Below are positions 1 to 10,593 of a DNA stretch of 64,000 nucleotides, piece after piece; the stretch's first letter is position 1; each line of letters begins with the position of its first letter. The notes under the pieces are model-generated. The model had not been told where the DNA came from, searched no databases, and saw only the letters and a list, made by a program, of their open reading frames with translations. The DNA lies in contig NZ_JACJON010000054.1 of NCBI RefSeq assembly GCF_014695585.1, positions 1 to 64,000 of the forward strand, written 5' to 3'. The position numbers and the translations under genes are program-made. This stretch comes from Microcoleus sp. FACHB-831. GTDB lineage: Bacteria > Cyanobacteriota > Cyanobacteriia > Cyanobacteriales > FACHB-T130.

Positions 1-420
1 CGGACAGCAATGTCTTTCCGTTTTGTCGAGTGGCTGAACCACAATCGGGACGTATTCATCGCGAATATCGCAGCTTTGGGCTTTGTTTGGGCTTGAAATC
101 TGTTTAAGTCCCGTTAAACGCAGATAATGCACCCCAATCCTTGCAATCTCTAAAAGCTGAACCGATTCGGGTTGATTCGTTAACCCTTTTAGAATCGGAT
201 GACTTTATATTGCACCTAGAATTTCCAACTCTGTCTAGAAAAAAATAGCAAGATGTAGGGAAAGTTTGGCTGGTGGAACCGCGAGGCCTAAATTTTTTAA
301 TTATCGAAGACAATTTGTGAAATTAATAGCAATTTACAAGTTGTAGAAGCAGCCTTTGAGAAAATAAAACAGCCAGCGATCGCGTAAACTTAAACACGAT
401 TAACACAACAGGAGCTTTCC
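1..420. other. Left-edge region without a clear gene
   Basis: A plus-strand frame is open from the left edge and ends in TGA at 94-96 (ATG at 10). It could be the last ~30 codons of a gene lying mostly outside the window, but it is too short to judge. From 97 to 409 I see no convincing gene. A minus-strand frame at 104-313 has low-complexity, non-protein-like composition. An AGGAG ribosome site just before 421 belongs to the next gene. Confidence 0.4.
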
Positions 421-1635
421 ATGTCCCATTTGCTGCGGATGATTCTACCGTTGCTAGTATTGCTCCTGAGTGTCACTGGTCTTTTTCTTAGTTCCTGGAT
501 TGTTATCCCCGCTCCAAATATGACGTTAATCGTATTAGGGGTAGGTGCGCCTGAAGTAAGCAACTGGCTGATGGTGCTAAACGCAGTAGCTATTCTGTTA
601 GCAATAGTAGTAATGCGTGGCAGTAAACTTAAGGGCGCGAAGCGTTACTCTCGCATAGCTGTGGCTGCTAGTTTGCTAGCACTGTTTCTGAGTTCCTTGC
701 CAGCTTTGCAACTGAGTTCGACAGAACAGCGTCTAAACCGTGCAATGAGCAACGCGCTTGGCTCCGACTATAGCGTAAATCTGCCAAATAATGGGCTTTT
801 ACCCATGCGCGATCGCCCCTTCGTTCTGGCTGATGCATTTAGAGGCATCAATCCCGGTGAAAGTCGCTATACATCTGGCATTCGCTTTGCTCAACCAGAT
901 GGCGTACCCCTGAGCATGGATATCTACCGTCCGCCTCAAGTGGGAAAATATCCCGCCCTTGTTGTAATCTACGGTGGCTCGTGGCGCAGCGGAACCCCAA
1001 CACAAAACTCTGATTTTAGCCGCTATATGGCAGCGCGTGGCTATACTGTCTTTGCAATTGATTATCGTCATGCACCCTTGCATCGTTTCCCCGCCCACCT
1101 GGATGACGTGCGTACCGCCCTAGCCTTCATCCGCCAGCACGCAACCGAGTATGAGGCTGATATAGAACGCATGGCTTTGCTTGGGCGTTCGGCAGGCGGA
1201 CATTTGGCGATGCTAGCAGCTTATCAGCCTGATGCTATGCCTGTTCGGGCTGTTGTCAGTTACTATGGCCCTGTTGACCTTGCGGGAGGCTATGCCAGTC
1301 CGCCACGCCCCGATCCTATCGATACGCGAGCTGTTTTAAGGGCATTTCTGGGTGGAACGCCCGATCAACTGCCCCAGCAGTATAGTCTTGCCTCTCCTAT
1401 TAACTATGTGAAGCCTCAATTACCGCCAACTTTATTAATACATGGAAGTCGCGATAATTTAGTGCAATTTAAGTTTATACAGCAGATGCACGAACGTTTG
1501 CGTGCAGTTGGAAACACTGCTGTTTTGCTGGAAATTCCTTGGGCTGAACACGCTTTCGATGCTGTTTTTCAGGGGTTTAGCAACCAGTTGGCGCTTTACT
1601 ATACTGAGCGATTTCTCGCTTGGGCGCTGCGCTAA
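421..1635 (+). CDS. Membrane-anchored alpha/beta hydrolase (esterase/lipase, HSL-like)
   Basis: A 404-residue protein with about three hydrophobic segments in residues 1-100, followed by an alpha/beta-hydrolase domain from about residue 150. The oxyanion-hole region reads YGGSW (like HGG in hormone-sensitive-lipase relatives), the nucleophile elbow is GRSAGG, and the C-terminal acid/histidine region contains HGSRDNLV and then WAEHAF. All three catalytic elements are therefore present. It probably hydrolyses carboxyl esters at the membrane; the substrate cannot be told. The start is supported by AGGAG about 7 bases upstream. It stands alone, followed by about 320 bases without a gene. Confidence 0.85.
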   Translation: MSHLLRMILPLLVLLLSVTGLFLSSWIVIPAPNMTLIVLGVGAPEVSNWLMVLNAVAILLAIVVMRGSKLKGAKRYSRIAVAASLLALFLSSLPALQLSSTEQRLNRAMSNALGSDYSVNLPNNGLLPMRDRPFVLADAFRGINPGESRYTSGIRFAQPDGVPLSMDIYRPPQVGKYPALVVIYGGSWRSGTPTQNSDFSRYMAARGYTVFAIDYRHAPLHRFPAHLDDVRTALAFIRQHATEYEADIERMALLGRSAGGHLAMLAAYQPDAMPVRAVVSYYGPVDLAGGYASPPRPDPIDTRAVLRAFLGGTPDQLPQQYSLASPINYVKPQLPPTLLIHGSRDNLVQFKFIQQMHERLRAVGNTAVLLEIPWAEHAFDAVFQGFSNQLALYYTERFLAWALR

Positions 1636-1952
1636 TACCATTTTGGATTGTGAAAGCTTTTGCCTAGAGTGGATTTCAGAGTATTTATTGTATGTTTGAA
1701 GCTAGGAAAGCGATTTTTTGTTATAGAATTTGTACCCCGCGATCGCATTCTTGTTCTCGCCAATAAAATACGCGCTGAAATTCAACGCAATTCACTTTAC
1801 TAGCACTAAGCCTATCTTTAGTATCTCTATACACCCTGGTCAATTTGGTACTACTGTAGTATTTAAACGAATTCCTGCATAGATTTAACAAGGATTGCAG
1901 GTTTTACCCTAAGTTTTTCGTCCAGAAATTCACGCAGGTGTGAGGATAGACC
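1636..1952. other. Intergenic region, no gene seen
   Basis: AT-rich spacer between the hydrolase and porin genes with one HIP1 octamer near 1740. It presumably carries the porin promoter and leader, but I see no strong -35/-10 pair, riboswitch or small gene. A GTGAGGA element at 1939-1945 is a plausible ribosome site for the porin. Confidence 0.5.
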
Positions 1953-3656
1953 ATGCGGCAACTTGTTGGGGGCAGCCTACAATTTGGTGGATTAGTTGTT
2001 AAGGCTTTATTAATTTCAAGCATCTATCATATGGTAGATATTTCAGCCGCTAAAGGTCAAAGTATTGAGGCGGTAGAATTTGTCAACGGACAGGAAACAA
2101 TTAATCAAGATAATCAGGATGCCCAACCTCTGGATCGAGAAGATATTGATGGGATGGGGCAAGTAAACAATGTATCGCAATTGCGGGACGTAAAACCAAC
2201 AGATTGGGCTTATGAATCGCTGCGATCGCTTGTCGAACGTTACGGCTGTATAGCAGGTTATCCCGACAGCACATTTCGGGGAAATCGTTCGCTAACGCGC
2301 TATGAATTTGCCGCTGGATTGAATGCGTGTTTAAGACAAATTGAGAAATTAATTGCCTCTGGTACGGGCGATTTGGTCAGCAAATATGATTTTGCTAAAC
2401 TGAGAAAGCTGCAAGAAGATTTTGCAATCGAGCTAACAAATCTGCGCGGCAAAGTAGATGCTCTCGAAGCGAGGACAGGAGAACTGGAAGCTACCCAGTT
2501 TTCTACAACTACTAAATTAAATGCTGAATTAATTACTTTTCTTGCCGATGCTTTTGGTAAAGAGGCTGACCCCCGAAATAACGCTATTTTGCAGTATCGC
2601 GCTCGCCTTACCTTTGATACAAGCTTCACTGGCAAAGACCGCTTGCGAACTCGCTTACAGGCCACTCAAACGGCTAGATTTGACACCTCTACAAAAAACA
2701 ACGGGCCAACTAATGAAGCTCGTTTAATCGCTACTGGAAACAGCAATAACGATCTCATCCTCAACAGATTAGAGTATCGCTTTCCAGTTGGGGAAAAACT
2801 AACAGTTTATCTTGAAGCTAATACAATCGATCCTTCGCTGACATCAGATCCGATTACTCCATTTGCTGAACCTGCTGATGGTGCTGTTTCCAACTTTGGT
2901 GAAATTAACCCGATCTATGTTCCTATAGATAATAGAGCAGGCATAGCTGCTAACTACAAATTTAATAACGCCCTCAATCTGGATGTTGCCTACTTTGGTG
3001 AATCTGGGGCGGGTACAGATCCATCAGCTAATAATCCTAGCAGCGGATCGGGAATATTTTTAGGTGGCTACAGTGCCTTTGCTCAGTTAAATATTAAGCC
3101 AAATGACCGCTTTACAGTTGGCTTAACTTACGTTAATTCTTACTCTCCTCTGAATGGAGTTGATACTCTCACTGGTAGCAGAGCATCTAGAATACTTGTT
3201 AATAATACCGCAGGTGTGCCCGTCCCCGTTGTGGGGAATTCATACGGTATAGAAACAAATTACAGGATAACTAATGGCTTTGCGCTTGGTGGCTGGGCGG
3301 GTTACACTGCTGCTCGTGCTATAGGTCTTGGTGATGCTGATATATGGAACTTTGCTATTACTTTGGCTTTCCCCGATCTTGGTAATAAAGGAAGTTTGGG
3401 CGGGATAATTTTAGGGATGCAACCCAAGGTAACTGGTAGCAGTCGTGCGTTAGGTGCGGCGCTGGTGGCAAATGGACAATTGTCTGAAGGAAGAAGCGAT
3501 CGCGATACTGGATTCCACATCGAAGCTTTTTATAGATATCATTTAACGGATAACATTTTAATTACTCCTGGCTTCTTTTGGCTGACAGCACCTAACCATG
3601 ATGCCCGTAATCCTGATGTTGTGATTGGTGTTTTGAGAACAACTTTTCTTTTCTAG
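1953..3656 (+). CDS. SLH-domain outer-membrane porin (cyanobacterial OprB/iron-uptake porin family)
   Basis: A 567-residue protein. After an N-terminal hydrophobic stretch that may act as a signal peptide, residues ~75-130 form one S-layer-homology domain (DVKPTDWAYESLRSLVERYG, then GYPDSTFRGNRSLTRYEFAA). A short coiled-coil region (KLRKLQEDFAIELTNLRGKV) follows. The remaining ~370 residues are Gly/Asn/Thr-rich with alternating hydrophobic residues and end in a terminal Phe, as in a beta barrel. This is the usual build of cyanobacterial porins, where the SLH domain binds peptidoglycan-linked polymer and the barrel lets small solutes or metal ions through. Substrate is not predictable. Confidence 0.9.
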   Translation: MRQLVGGSLQFGGLVVKALLISSIYHMVDISAAKGQSIEAVEFVNGQETINQDNQDAQPLDREDIDGMGQVNNVSQLRDVKPTDWAYESLRSLVERYGCIAGYPDSTFRGNRSLTRYEFAAGLNACLRQIEKLIASGTGDLVSKYDFAKLRKLQEDFAIELTNLRGKVDALEARTGELEATQFSTTTKLNAELITFLADAFGKEADPRNNAILQYRARLTFDTSFTGKDRLRTRLQATQTARFDTSTKNNGPTNEARLIATGNSNNDLILNRLEYRFPVGEKLTVYLEANTIDPSLTSDPITPFAEPADGAVSNFGEINPIYVPIDNRAGIAANYKFNNALNLDVAYFGESGAGTDPSANNPSSGSGIFLGGYSAFAQLNIKPNDRFTVGLTYVNSYSPLNGVDTLTGSRASRILVNNTAGVPVPVVGNSYGIETNYRITNGFALGGWAGYTAARAIGLGDADIWNFAITLAFPDLGNKGSLGGIILGMQPKVTGSSRALGAALVANGQLSEGRSDRDTGFHIEAFYRYHLTDNILITPGFFWLTAPNHDARNPDVVIGVLRTTFLF

Positions 3657-3682
3657 TGGCACTAATGTCAGGATTTGATAAC

Positions 3683-3699
3683 TTTTGGATAATCCAAAA
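3683..3699 (+). terminator. Short hairpin after porin gene
   Basis: The sequence TTTTGGAT-A-ATCCAAAA is a perfect 8-base inverted repeat 27 bases after the porin stop codon. It lacks a long T run, so it may be a weak terminator or an mRNA 3' end hairpin. Confidence 0.35.
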
Positions 3700-3781
3700 A
3701 TCTAAGTCTTAGGATAGTAGCGATCGCCGCCCTGTTCTACTAAGAATAATCTATTACCGCAGCAACGGGGATTTACTTGCT

Positions 3782-5251
3782 ATGCCACAAAGGAAATGGC
3801 TATTTTTAATTTTATTTTCTGCCACTCTAGCTATAACTTTGCTGGTTGGGGGTTTGAGAAGCGATCGCGTCTTCGCGCAAAAGGGAAGCGATTCTAAACA
3901 AAAATTAGTGATGGTTACTTCCGCTGACTATCCACCTTATGAGTTTCGAGACACTGCAACTGGTAGTGCTGATATTATCGGCTTTGACGTAGACATTGCT
4001 AAAAATATTGCGCTTCAGTTAGGGTTTGAACTTGAAATTAAAGATACAGACTTCAGCGGTATAATTCCTGCATTGCAGTCGGGTCGTGCTGACTTTGCTA
4101 TGGCTGGTATGACTCCGACAGCAGAACGCAGGAAAAATGTAGATTTCTCCGATATTTACTACGAAGCCAAAAATACAATTGTTGCGAAAAAAGGTAGCAA
4201 CTTTACCAAGCCAGAAGATTTAGCAGGGAAAAAAGTCGGAGTTCAGTTGGGTTCGACTCAAGAAAAAGCAGCGAAAGAATTTAAGGATGTAAAGCTTGTA
4301 GCGCTTAATAAGACTGGGGAAATAATCCAAGAAGTTAAGTCAAAGCGGATCGCCGCTGCAATTATAGAAGATACAATCGCGAAGGGTTTTATCGCCAACA
4401 ATCCAGATTTGGAATTTAACACGATTCCAAATAAGGGGGAAGCTGGCTCTGCGATCGCATTTCCCAAAGGCTCCAATCGAGTCAATGACTTCAACCGCGT
4501 ATTGGCGCAAATGAAGCAGAGCGGTGAAATAGAAATTCTAGTTAAAAAGTGGTTTGAAAATCAGGGCAAAACTGAACCCCCCGCTAGCAGTTCAAGCTTA
4601 TCTTTTGCCAAAATAACTTCCCGGATTCCTTTTATTCTAGAAGGAATATTAGTTACCTTACAATTCACAGCAATATCGGCAGTTTTGGGGTTCATCTGGG
4701 GAACCATTCTGTCTTTGTTTAAGATTTCCACGATTAAGCCACTGCTTTGGTTTGCTACAGCCTACACATCAATATTTCGAGGCACGCCGCTACTATTGCA
4801 AATAGCTTTAGTCTATTACGCAACGCCTCAACTAACTGGATTTAATATTCCCGCCTTATTAGCAGGCGTAATTACCTTTACTTTAAACTCAGGAGCTTAC
4901 ATTTCTGAGACAATTCGTGGCGGTATTCTTGCAGTTGACAAAGGACAACGGGAAGCGGCTTTATCCTTGGGTGTTCCCTACAGACCGATGATGCTAGATG
5001 TGATATTGCCGCAGGCGATAAAAAATATTTTGCCAGCGTTGGTGAATGAGAGTATTGCACTGCTCAAAGACTCGGCGTTAGTTTCCACAATTGGTGTCAC
5101 CGACTTATTGCGCCGTGCCCAAATTGTAGGAGCAGAGCAATATATTTACTTTGAACCTCTGTTATTTGCTGGTGCGATTTACTATTTGATGGTTATGAGT
5201 TTAACATGGGGGGGCTATGCGCTCGAACGAAGATTACAACGCAGCAGTTAA
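3782..5251 (+). CDS. Amino-acid ABC importer, fused substrate-binding protein and permease (BgtB-like)
   Basis: A 489-residue fusion. Residues 1-33 are a signal peptide/anchor. Residues ~40-262 are a family-3 solute-binding domain ([38 protein letters not shown]). Residues ~275-489 are a permease domain with about five membrane spans and the EAA loop ([15 protein letters not shown]...LPQA) that docks the ATPase. Such fusions are known in cyanobacteria as BgtB of the basic amino acid/glutamine importer. The next gene starts 35 bases before this one ends and encodes the ATPase, so the two form a translationally coupled operon. Glutamine or basic amino acids are the likely substrates by family, but the specificity is inferred. 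Confidence 0.88.
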   Translation: MPQRKWLFLILFSATLAITLLVGGLRSDRVFAQKGSDSKQKLVMVTSADYPPYEFRDTATGSADIIGFDVDIAKNIALQLGFELEIKDTDFSGIIPALQSGRADFAMAGMTPTAERRKNVDFSDIYYEAKNTIVAKKGSNFTKPEDLAGKKVGVQLGSTQEKAAKEFKDVKLVALNKTGEIIQEVKSKRIAAAIIEDTIAKGFIANNPDLEFNTIPNKGEAGSAIAFPKGSNRVNDFNRVLAQMKQSGEIEILVKKWFENQGKTEPPASSSSLSFAKITSRIPFILEGILVTLQFTAISAVLGFIWGTILSLFKISTIKPLLWFATAYTSIFRGTPLLLQIALVYYATPQLTGFNIPALLAGVITFTLNSGAYISETIRGGILAVDKGQREAALSLGVPYRPMMLDVILPQAIKNILPALVNESIALLKDSALVSTIGVTDLLRRAQIVGAEQYIYFEPLLFAGAIYYLMVMSLTWGGYALERRLQRSS

Positions 5252-5966
5252 GGTTGAAAATTTGCATAAATCCTTTGGCAACCTTAAGGTGCTGCAAGGA
5301 ATTTCGACTGAAATTGGGCACGGTGAAGTTGTAGCGATTATTGGCCCTTCTGGGTCGGGTAAATCAACTTTTCTGCGCTGCATGAATTTACTGGAAATAC
5401 CGACTTCGGGAAAGATTTATATCCAGGGATCTGATATTACATCCCGAAAAACAAACATTATGAAGATTCGTCAGAATGTTGGGATGGTGTTTCAACATTT
5501 CCATCTGTTTCCGCACATGACCGTCCTGAAAAACGTCACCTATGCGCCAATAAAGGTGAAGCACCTTTCTCCGGAACAGGCGCGGCAAGAAGGCTTGGAA
5601 TTGCTGTCAAAAGTTGGTTTGGGGGAAAAGGCGGATGTTTATCCTTCTAAATTGTCGGGGGGACAGAAGCAGCGTGTTGCGATCGCTCGTTCTTTGGCGA
5701 TGAAGCCGGATATCATGTTGTTTGATGAACCAACTTCAGCACTCGATCCAGAAATGGTTAAAGAAGTTTTGGAGGTGATGAAAGACCTTACCAAAACTGG
5801 CATCACGATGGCAATTGTGACGCATGAAATGGGGTTTGCGCGAGAAGTTGCCAATCGCATTTTATTTTTGGATAAGGGAAATTTGGCTGAAGATTCGCCG
5901 CCTAGCGAGTTCTTTACTAACCCGAAGTGCGATCGCGCCAAACAATTCCTTGAAAAAATGTTGTAA
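5217..5966 (+). CDS. Amino-acid ABC importer ATP-binding protein (BgtA/GlnQ-like)
   Basis: A 249-residue ABC ATPase of the polar amino-acid class. Walker A is GPSGSGKST, the signature is LSGGQKQR, Walker B is [12 protein letters not shown], and the switch histidine lies in THEMGF. Length and motifs are complete. The ATG at 5217 lies inside the end of the permease gene in another frame, typical of stoichiometric coupling. It powers uptake through the fused binding protein/permease encoded just upstream. No terminator hairpin is obvious after the stop. Confidence 0.92.
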   Translation: MRSNEDYNAAVKVENLHKSFGNLKVLQGISTEIGHGEVVAIIGPSGSGKSTFLRCMNLLEIPTSGKIYIQGSDITSRKTNIMKIRQNVGMVFQHFHLFPHMTVLKNVTYAPIKVKHLSPEQARQEGLELLSKVGLGEKADVYPSKLSGGQKQRVAIARSLAMKPDIMLFDEPTSALDPEMVKEVLEVMKDLTKTGITMAIVTHEMGFAREVANRILFLDKGNLAEDSPPSEFFTNPKCDRAKQFLEKML

Positions 5967-6095
5967 CGACTAAATTTAAGCAGAATCGCTCTCTACTCTG
6001 ACTCTCTTAACCATTTTACAAAGCGATTTCCGAGAAAATTTGCCTTACTCAATTTGGCTGGACTTTCCCTGGTGTTGGTTATTTTTTACTAAGAG

Positions 6096-6305
6096 TTAAA
6101 CCACCTTAATACGTCCCCGACGAAGGGCACGATATAGACGGTTAACTATCCGGTGTTCTTCTTCCTCAAGAGCATTTTCCAGAAATGCTGTTCTCAAGAC
6201 ACGCTGCTCATGAGCTGTTATCTGATGAGAATTAGCAATTCGAGCTGCAATTTCGTAAATCTCAGATTGCCAGAAAGAGCCTTGTGAACTAATACAGGTT
6301 TCCAT
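6096..6305 (-). CDS. Small conserved-looking hypothetical protein
   Basis: A 69-residue, charged, helical protein (EIYEIAARIANSHQI..., C-terminus rich in Arg) with no family that I recognise. I place the start at the ATG at 6305 because AAAAGG lies about 8 bases upstream on the minus strand; an ATG eight codons further upstream has no ribosome site. It stands alone and is convergent with the ABC operon. The amphipathic helices suggest a small soluble regulator or binding protein, but this is only a guess. Confidence 0.6.
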   Translation of the reverse strand: METCISSQGSFWQSEIYEIAARIANSHQITAHEQRVLRTAFLENALEEEEHRIVNRLYRALRRGRIKVV

Positions 6306-6790
6306 ATTTAAACCTTTTTGAGGAGCCATTGTTTTTCAACAAGCAACTTCATTATAAAAAGCTGAAAAGTGCTAATCAATTATCATTAGGTAGATCCTGG
6401 CGAGGATGCTAGCCTTATTTTTAAACGTTTTTGGTAGCTAATTGTAGGCAGTACAATTGGCAATTTAGCCGCTGGGGAGACGCGAACGAATCTGCGTCTC
6501 TACAAAAGGACGGACAATCAGAGGCTGCCAGGGTTTAGCTGGCTGGAAGATTGCCTTTACCAGCGATATATCTTTTGTTTAGTAGAAGCATATATTAACT
6601 ACTTAATTATATGCGTAAGTACCACCTTTAGAGGATGTGTGAAAAATATCTAAATATATGATCGAAAAAGCGATCGCGTAGTCAAGCATCTCGATGTAGA
6701 GTATTGATGCTTAAACTCTTAGTTCCTGCGCGTTCCTCTCAGAATCGTTAATATAGCTTTTTAAAGGTTTTCTTAAACTTGGGGGGAGTA
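6306..6790. other. Intergenic region with a palindromic repeat
   Basis: No gene is seen in these ~485 bases. They hold one copy of the GAGACGCG...CGTCTC repeat (listed separately) and two HIP1 octamers. The AT-rich stretch 6580-6660 has no convincing small gene. Confidence 0.5.
6474..6505. repeat. Palindromic repeat copy A (GAGACGCG...TGCGTCTC)
   Basis: An imperfect palindrome with GGGAGACGCG on the left and CGTCTCTACA on the right around an AT-rich centre. Three more copies occur at 16659-16689, 18956-18987 and 23035-23063. This is a dispersed short repeat of the kind common in filamentous cyanobacteria. Confidence 0.75.
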
Positions 6791-7408
6791 TTAGAGATTG
6801 GGGCGACTTACAAAGCTATTTAGCAAAACCTTTAAGTTAAAAGACAGTGCCAAACATCCCAACAATATGGTGATAACTGCGATGGGATAGGCGAACCAAC
6901 GATTATCCTGCTCTATTTTTAGAGACTTGATATTTGAATCTTGCACAAAGGCATTGATCTCAGAGGCTTTGCCCCCTGTAGAGCTAAAACTGATATTAAT
7001 TGGGAAGTAGAGTTTCCCGTCAGCCGTTAGCAGGACAAGCTGATTTGATTTCCCCTTTGTCTCAACCTCTGCTTTCTTTAACCCATCGAGTGGGAAAGGA
7101 GTTACGGTTTCCCCCTGCAAACTGGACAGCACGAGTTTACACATACCCAGACGTTGGAGGCGATCGCATTCCAACGTTGCCAGTTGGGGATTGAGCAAAA
7201 TTACTCCACCTTGGACAACCAAAACAACCCCTGCAACCGTTGACCAGAATGCTTTCTGTACTTCTGCGGAAACGCCATGAATTTCAAATGAGGTATATCG
7301 CGGTTTCGATTTTCTAGAGCCTTTGTTAGAACTTCCCATGCTTGCCTTCATCTTGTAGGGCAATTGAAAAAGATAAATGTAAACTTGGTTAGATACAAGC
7401 TGGTTCAA
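6791..7408 (-). CDS. Hypothetical two-span membrane protein
   Basis: A 205-residue protein not assigned to a family. It has a basic N-terminus, a hydrophobic span near residues 55-75, a soluble middle of ~90 residues rich in beta-type sequence, and a second span near 170-195. This layout resembles small photosynthesis-assembly or PH-like membrane proteins, but no diagnostic motif is seen. The real start may be a later ATG (Met20 or Met24), since no strong ribosome site precedes the first one. It lies upstream of and in the same direction as the UPF0182 gene, 7591-10524 being on the same strand further left to right. Confidence 0.6.
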   Translation of the reverse strand: MNQLVSNQVYIYLFQLPYKMKASMGSSNKGSRKSKPRYTSFEIHGVSAEVQKAFWSTVAGVVLVVQGGVILLNPQLATLECDRLQRLGMCKLVLSSLQGETVTPFPLDGLKKAEVETKGKSNQLVLLTADGKLYFPINISFSSTGGKASEINAFVQDSNIKSLKIEQDNRWFAYPIAVITILLGCLALSFNLKVLLNSFVSRPNL

Positions 7409-7590
7409 CCTAACTCCGGTTTGGGTTGAGAATCAAAAGCATTCAGGCGATGGGTGTTATATTGTTTACCTTTTATGTTGCTATTTAACCCCGGCTGTCG
7501 CCGTCCCCCTTACCAACGGGGACTACAGGAGTACCTCATTTGTCACAAACATTTAGGTAATCCATATTAGGTTTAGCAAATCCCTCAAAG

Positions 7591-10524
7591 TCAGGCTGCG
7601 CTATCTTTTGGCACTGGTCGAATAATTGCTGGCGCCGAGGGTTTGGCTGGTTGAAAAATTGCTTGCAGCGCCCGTTCGAGTGTTTCAGCCATAACGATGC
7701 GGTTCTCGTAGACAACAATTACTCTTACTAATGTCGGCAGACTATTTTGTTCTGCTTCTAGATAAAGTGGTTCAACATAAAGTAGAGATTTTTCAATCGG
7801 AATTACCAATAAATTCCCCTGAATTGCTCTCGAACCTTGGCGATTCCACAAGGAAATTTGCTGGGATATTTCCGGATCTTGGTTAATCAAAGCTTCAATT
7901 TGCTCAGTTCCGTAGACCAGTTGTTGCTTGGGAAATTGATATAACAATAACTTGCCGTATTCTGAACCATCCGAACGCGCCGCCAACCAGGCAATTAAAT
8001 TAGTACGTTGCGTAGGAGTAAAAGGAAGGAGCAAAATAAACTCTTCCTCGTACTCTGTTGGCAGCTTCATAATTAGATAATAAGGCTGCACTGGTCGAGG
8101 TTCGCTGCCATAAATCTCAGTGGGAACTTGCCAAAGGTCTTCCCGGTTGTAGAATACTTGCGGATCTGTCATGTGATAAGCCAGCAAACGTTCGGATTGG
8201 ATGTTAAAAAAGTCCACCGGATAACGCAGATGACTGCGGAGGGTAGCTGGCATGGTATCCAGAGGTTTTAGCAAGTCGGGGAAAATTGCACTCCAGGTCT
8301 TAATGATGGGGTCTTGGGGATCGGCAGCATAGAAATTAACATCACCGTTGTAGGCATTGATGACAACTTTGACGGAATTGCGGATGTAGTTAAATTCGTT
8401 TTTGCCAGGGTCGGAATAGGGATAGCGATCGCTCGTAGTATATGCATCGATAATCCAGTAAAGATTATTTTGTTGGCTATCTGTTTTTTCACGCTCCTTA
8501 TCGGCGTCAGCAACTATTAAATAGGGGTTTTTATCGAAGCGCAAAAAAGGAGCGATCGCGCGAACTCTATCTCTAATATTCCGGCGGAATAGAAGCTTTG
8601 TTTGCGGCGTAAAATTACGGGTAAAAAGCATCTGCCAGTCTTTTAAATACTCGGCAAATAACAGGCGCTGCCACAAAGCTCCAATTGCTACCCCGCCGCT
8701 GCCATCATACGTGTTGTAGACATTTTCGTTGCCGCTGGGATAGTCTAACTCAGCAGCTCTAGTTGGGGTCATTACATAGGTGTTAGTAAGTTCACCGTAG
8801 TAAATCCGGGGTATGCCAATAGGAATACTCGCTCGAATGCGATCGTTTGATGTCCCTAAAGCGGTGGTAGGATTTGCATTTGTGGCAATATCTTTAACAT
8901 AATAATCTGGAAGTCCGCCTGGGGCGACTTTATTCACAGGACTAAGGGTAAAACCGTAACCATGAGTATAAATTAAATGTTTGTTAACCCAAGTCTTGGC
9001 TTCTTCTGGAACCGCATTGTAATCTAACTCTCTAGCAGCAATAATGACTTGTTGCTTGTCTGTATCTACATCGTTTATCTTCAGGGTGTATCTGTCAATA
9101 TCAGCATCTAAAAATTTGTAGTAAAGCCGGATTTGTTGTAACTGCTGATTAGTTTTCAGGAGGGGATTCGTATCCCAGAGGCGAATATTGCGAATCGTCT
9201 TGTCGTTCTTCTTTAGGTCAGCAGCGCTTAGTTCTCCTTGCGGATCGAAGATTTTTACTTCAATATTTTGCAAATCAAATGCTGCCCTTGTTAGGGCAAT
9301 ACTGCGTTCTAGGTAAGGCCTTTCTCGCAGCAGTTCATTTGGTTGAACGATAAGACGTTGCACTACTGCGGGTAAGGCTCCCCCTGCTAAGGCGCCGACC
9401 ACTACATACACTCCTAGCGCCAATAAAGGCCATCTTTGTACTCGCCCTTTGCTCCTGAACCAGAAAAGCATTCGCCATAGCAAAAAAGCTGCACTCACAA
9501 GTGAGAATATGCTCAAAATGGTATGGATTGGCAACAGCAGGTTCGATTCAGTGTACCCAGAACCGTAAATCGCGCCAATAGGTGAATACAGCAATTCATA
9601 GCGCTTCAGCCAATAACGGAGGGCAAGAGCCAGCATTAGCAAGCTACCCAGTCCGTATAAGTGGCGCAACTGGGGTCGCGAAAATCCAGGAAATCTACCT
9701 TGGCTCAGGCTATCTCCTGATAGTAAATAAAGCAGGGTGACTGCTACTATACAAAATAAAAATAGGCCGAATAGCCAAAATTCCAGTAATTCCCAAGCTG
9801 GTAATTTAAAAACATAAAAGCTAATATCTTTTTCAAATAAGGGGTCAACGCTTTTAAAAGTTGTGGGCTGGAAATATTGCAACATCCTCGCCCAGTTTGC
9901 TGACAGCACCAGACCAAAAACTAAACTTATGGCTAGGGCGATCGCTCTCAACACAAACTGAGGATAAATCAACACCAGCACCGCCGCTGCTAAGACAAAA
10001 CCAAGCGGGCCTACTTGAGACAATACTTGCTTACCCAAAGGCCAAATCAAATCGAGTTTAAATCTCGCTGGTAGGGGAGGAGATATTTCAAAACTGAGAT
10101 TAGGATGCCAATAGGTTGCTGCTATTTGACCATAGTGGAGTAGCATCAACCCAATCAGCAAACTCAATCCCACCACTATGGGCAACAGCGATCGCAAATT
10201 TAGAAGCGATGACTTAGGACTTAGAACTGAGTGCTGAGGAGTGAATAAAGACTCCGGACTCCGGACTCCGAACTCTGGACTTATGGGGGAGCTTTCTTGG
10301 GAATATTTTAATCGCTCTGCCAGGGTCAAATTGAGAAGTAAAAATGCACCTGAAACGCTAAGCGCGATCGCCCATAATACGAGTTGAGTTCTTACCCTCA
10401 GCAGAAATGACTTTAAATATCCAACTTCCTGAAACCAAAAAACATCTGCTGCCAGGTGAGCGACTAGATCGAAAGCTAGCCACACTCCTAGCAGCAGTAT
10501 AATAAGTCGAGTAATTCTGTTCAT
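7591..10524 (-). CDS. UPF0182 family large membrane protein
   Basis: A 977-residue protein. About seven membrane spans lie in the first ~390 residues. A large soluble domain follows with family-typical segments such as [41 protein letters not shown] and WTRNFTPQ-like [14 protein letters not shown], and the end is Pro/Ala-rich. Family function is unknown; UPF0182 proteins are widespread in cyanobacteria and actinobacteria. A Ser/Pro-rich stretch near residues 80-108 comes from a repeated DNA element (see 10204-10287) and sits in a loop between spans, so it is probably tolerated. The gene lies 69 bases downstream of hemA on the same strand. Confidence 0.9.
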   Translation of the reverse strand: MNRITRLIILLLGVWLAFDLVAHLAADVFWFQEVGYLKSFLLRVRTQLVLWAIALSVSGAFLLLNLTLAERLKYSQESSPISPEFGVRSPESLFTPQHSVLSPKSSLLNLRSLLPIVVGLSLLIGLMLLHYGQIAATYWHPNLSFEISPPLPARFKLDLIWPLGKQVLSQVGPLGFVLAAAVLVLIYPQFVLRAIALAISLVFGLVLSANWARMLQYFQPTTFKSVDPLFEKDISFYVFKLPAWELLEFWLFGLFLFCIVAVTLLYLLSGDSLSQGRFPGFSRPQLRHLYGLGSLLMLALALRYWLKRYELLYSPIGAIYGSGYTESNLLLPIHTILSIFSLVSAAFLLWRMLFWFRSKGRVQRWPLLALGVYVVVGALAGGALPAVVQRLIVQPNELLRERPYLERSIALTRAAFDLQNIEVKIFDPQGELSAADLKKNDKTIRNIRLWDTNPLLKTNQQLQQIRLYYKFLDADIDRYTLKINDVDTDKQQVIIAARELDYNAVPEEAKTWVNKHLIYTHGYGFTLSPVNKVAPGGLPDYYVKDIATNANPTTALGTSNDRIRASIPIGIPRIYYGELTNTYVMTPTRAAELDYPSGNENVYNTYDGSGGVAIGALWQRLLFAEYLKDWQMLFTRNFTPQTKLLFRRNIRDRVRAIAPFLRFDKNPYLIVADADKEREKTDSQQNNLYWIIDAYTTSDRYPYSDPGKNEFNYIRNSVKVVINAYNGDVNFYAADPQDPIIKTWSAIFPDLLKPLDTMPATLRSHLRYPVDFFNIQSERLLAYHMTDPQVFYNREDLWQVPTEIYGSEPRPVQPYYLIMKLPTEYEEEFILLLPFTPTQRTNLIAWLAARSDGSEYGKLLLYQFPKQQLVYGTEQIEALINQDPEISQQISLWNRQGSRAIQGNLLVIPIEKSLLYVEPLYLEAEQNSLPTLVRVIVVYENRIVMAETLERALQAIFQPAKPSAPAIIRPVPKDSAA
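10204..10287. repeat. ACTCCGG-type tandem repeat inside the UPF0182 gene
   Basis: The region contains GACTCCGGACTCCGGACTCC and diverged flanking copies (GACTTAGGACTTAGAACT). It stays in frame and adds about 28 Ser/Pro-rich residues to the protein. A related CCCGGACTCCGGACTC copy lies in the intergenic region at about 24628-24643, showing that the element is dispersed. Confidence 0.7.
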
Positions 10525-10593
10525 CGTTCATTGTTCATTGTTCTATTACTTCTAACTATGAACCATGAACCATCAACTATGAACTATGAACTA
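10525..10593. repeat. Short degenerate repeats between hemA and UPF0182 gene
   Basis: Degenerate tandem units of the type CATTGTT and ATGAACC/ATGAACT fill the 69-base spacer. This is simple-sequence expansion of the kind found in spacers of large cyanobacterial genomes. No regulatory role can be read from it. Confidence 0.6.

Noticed and set aside
104-313. Minus-strand frame of 69 codons at the left edge
   Set aside because: No ribosome site, Ser/Asn/Arg-rich composition unlike a protein, and no known pattern.
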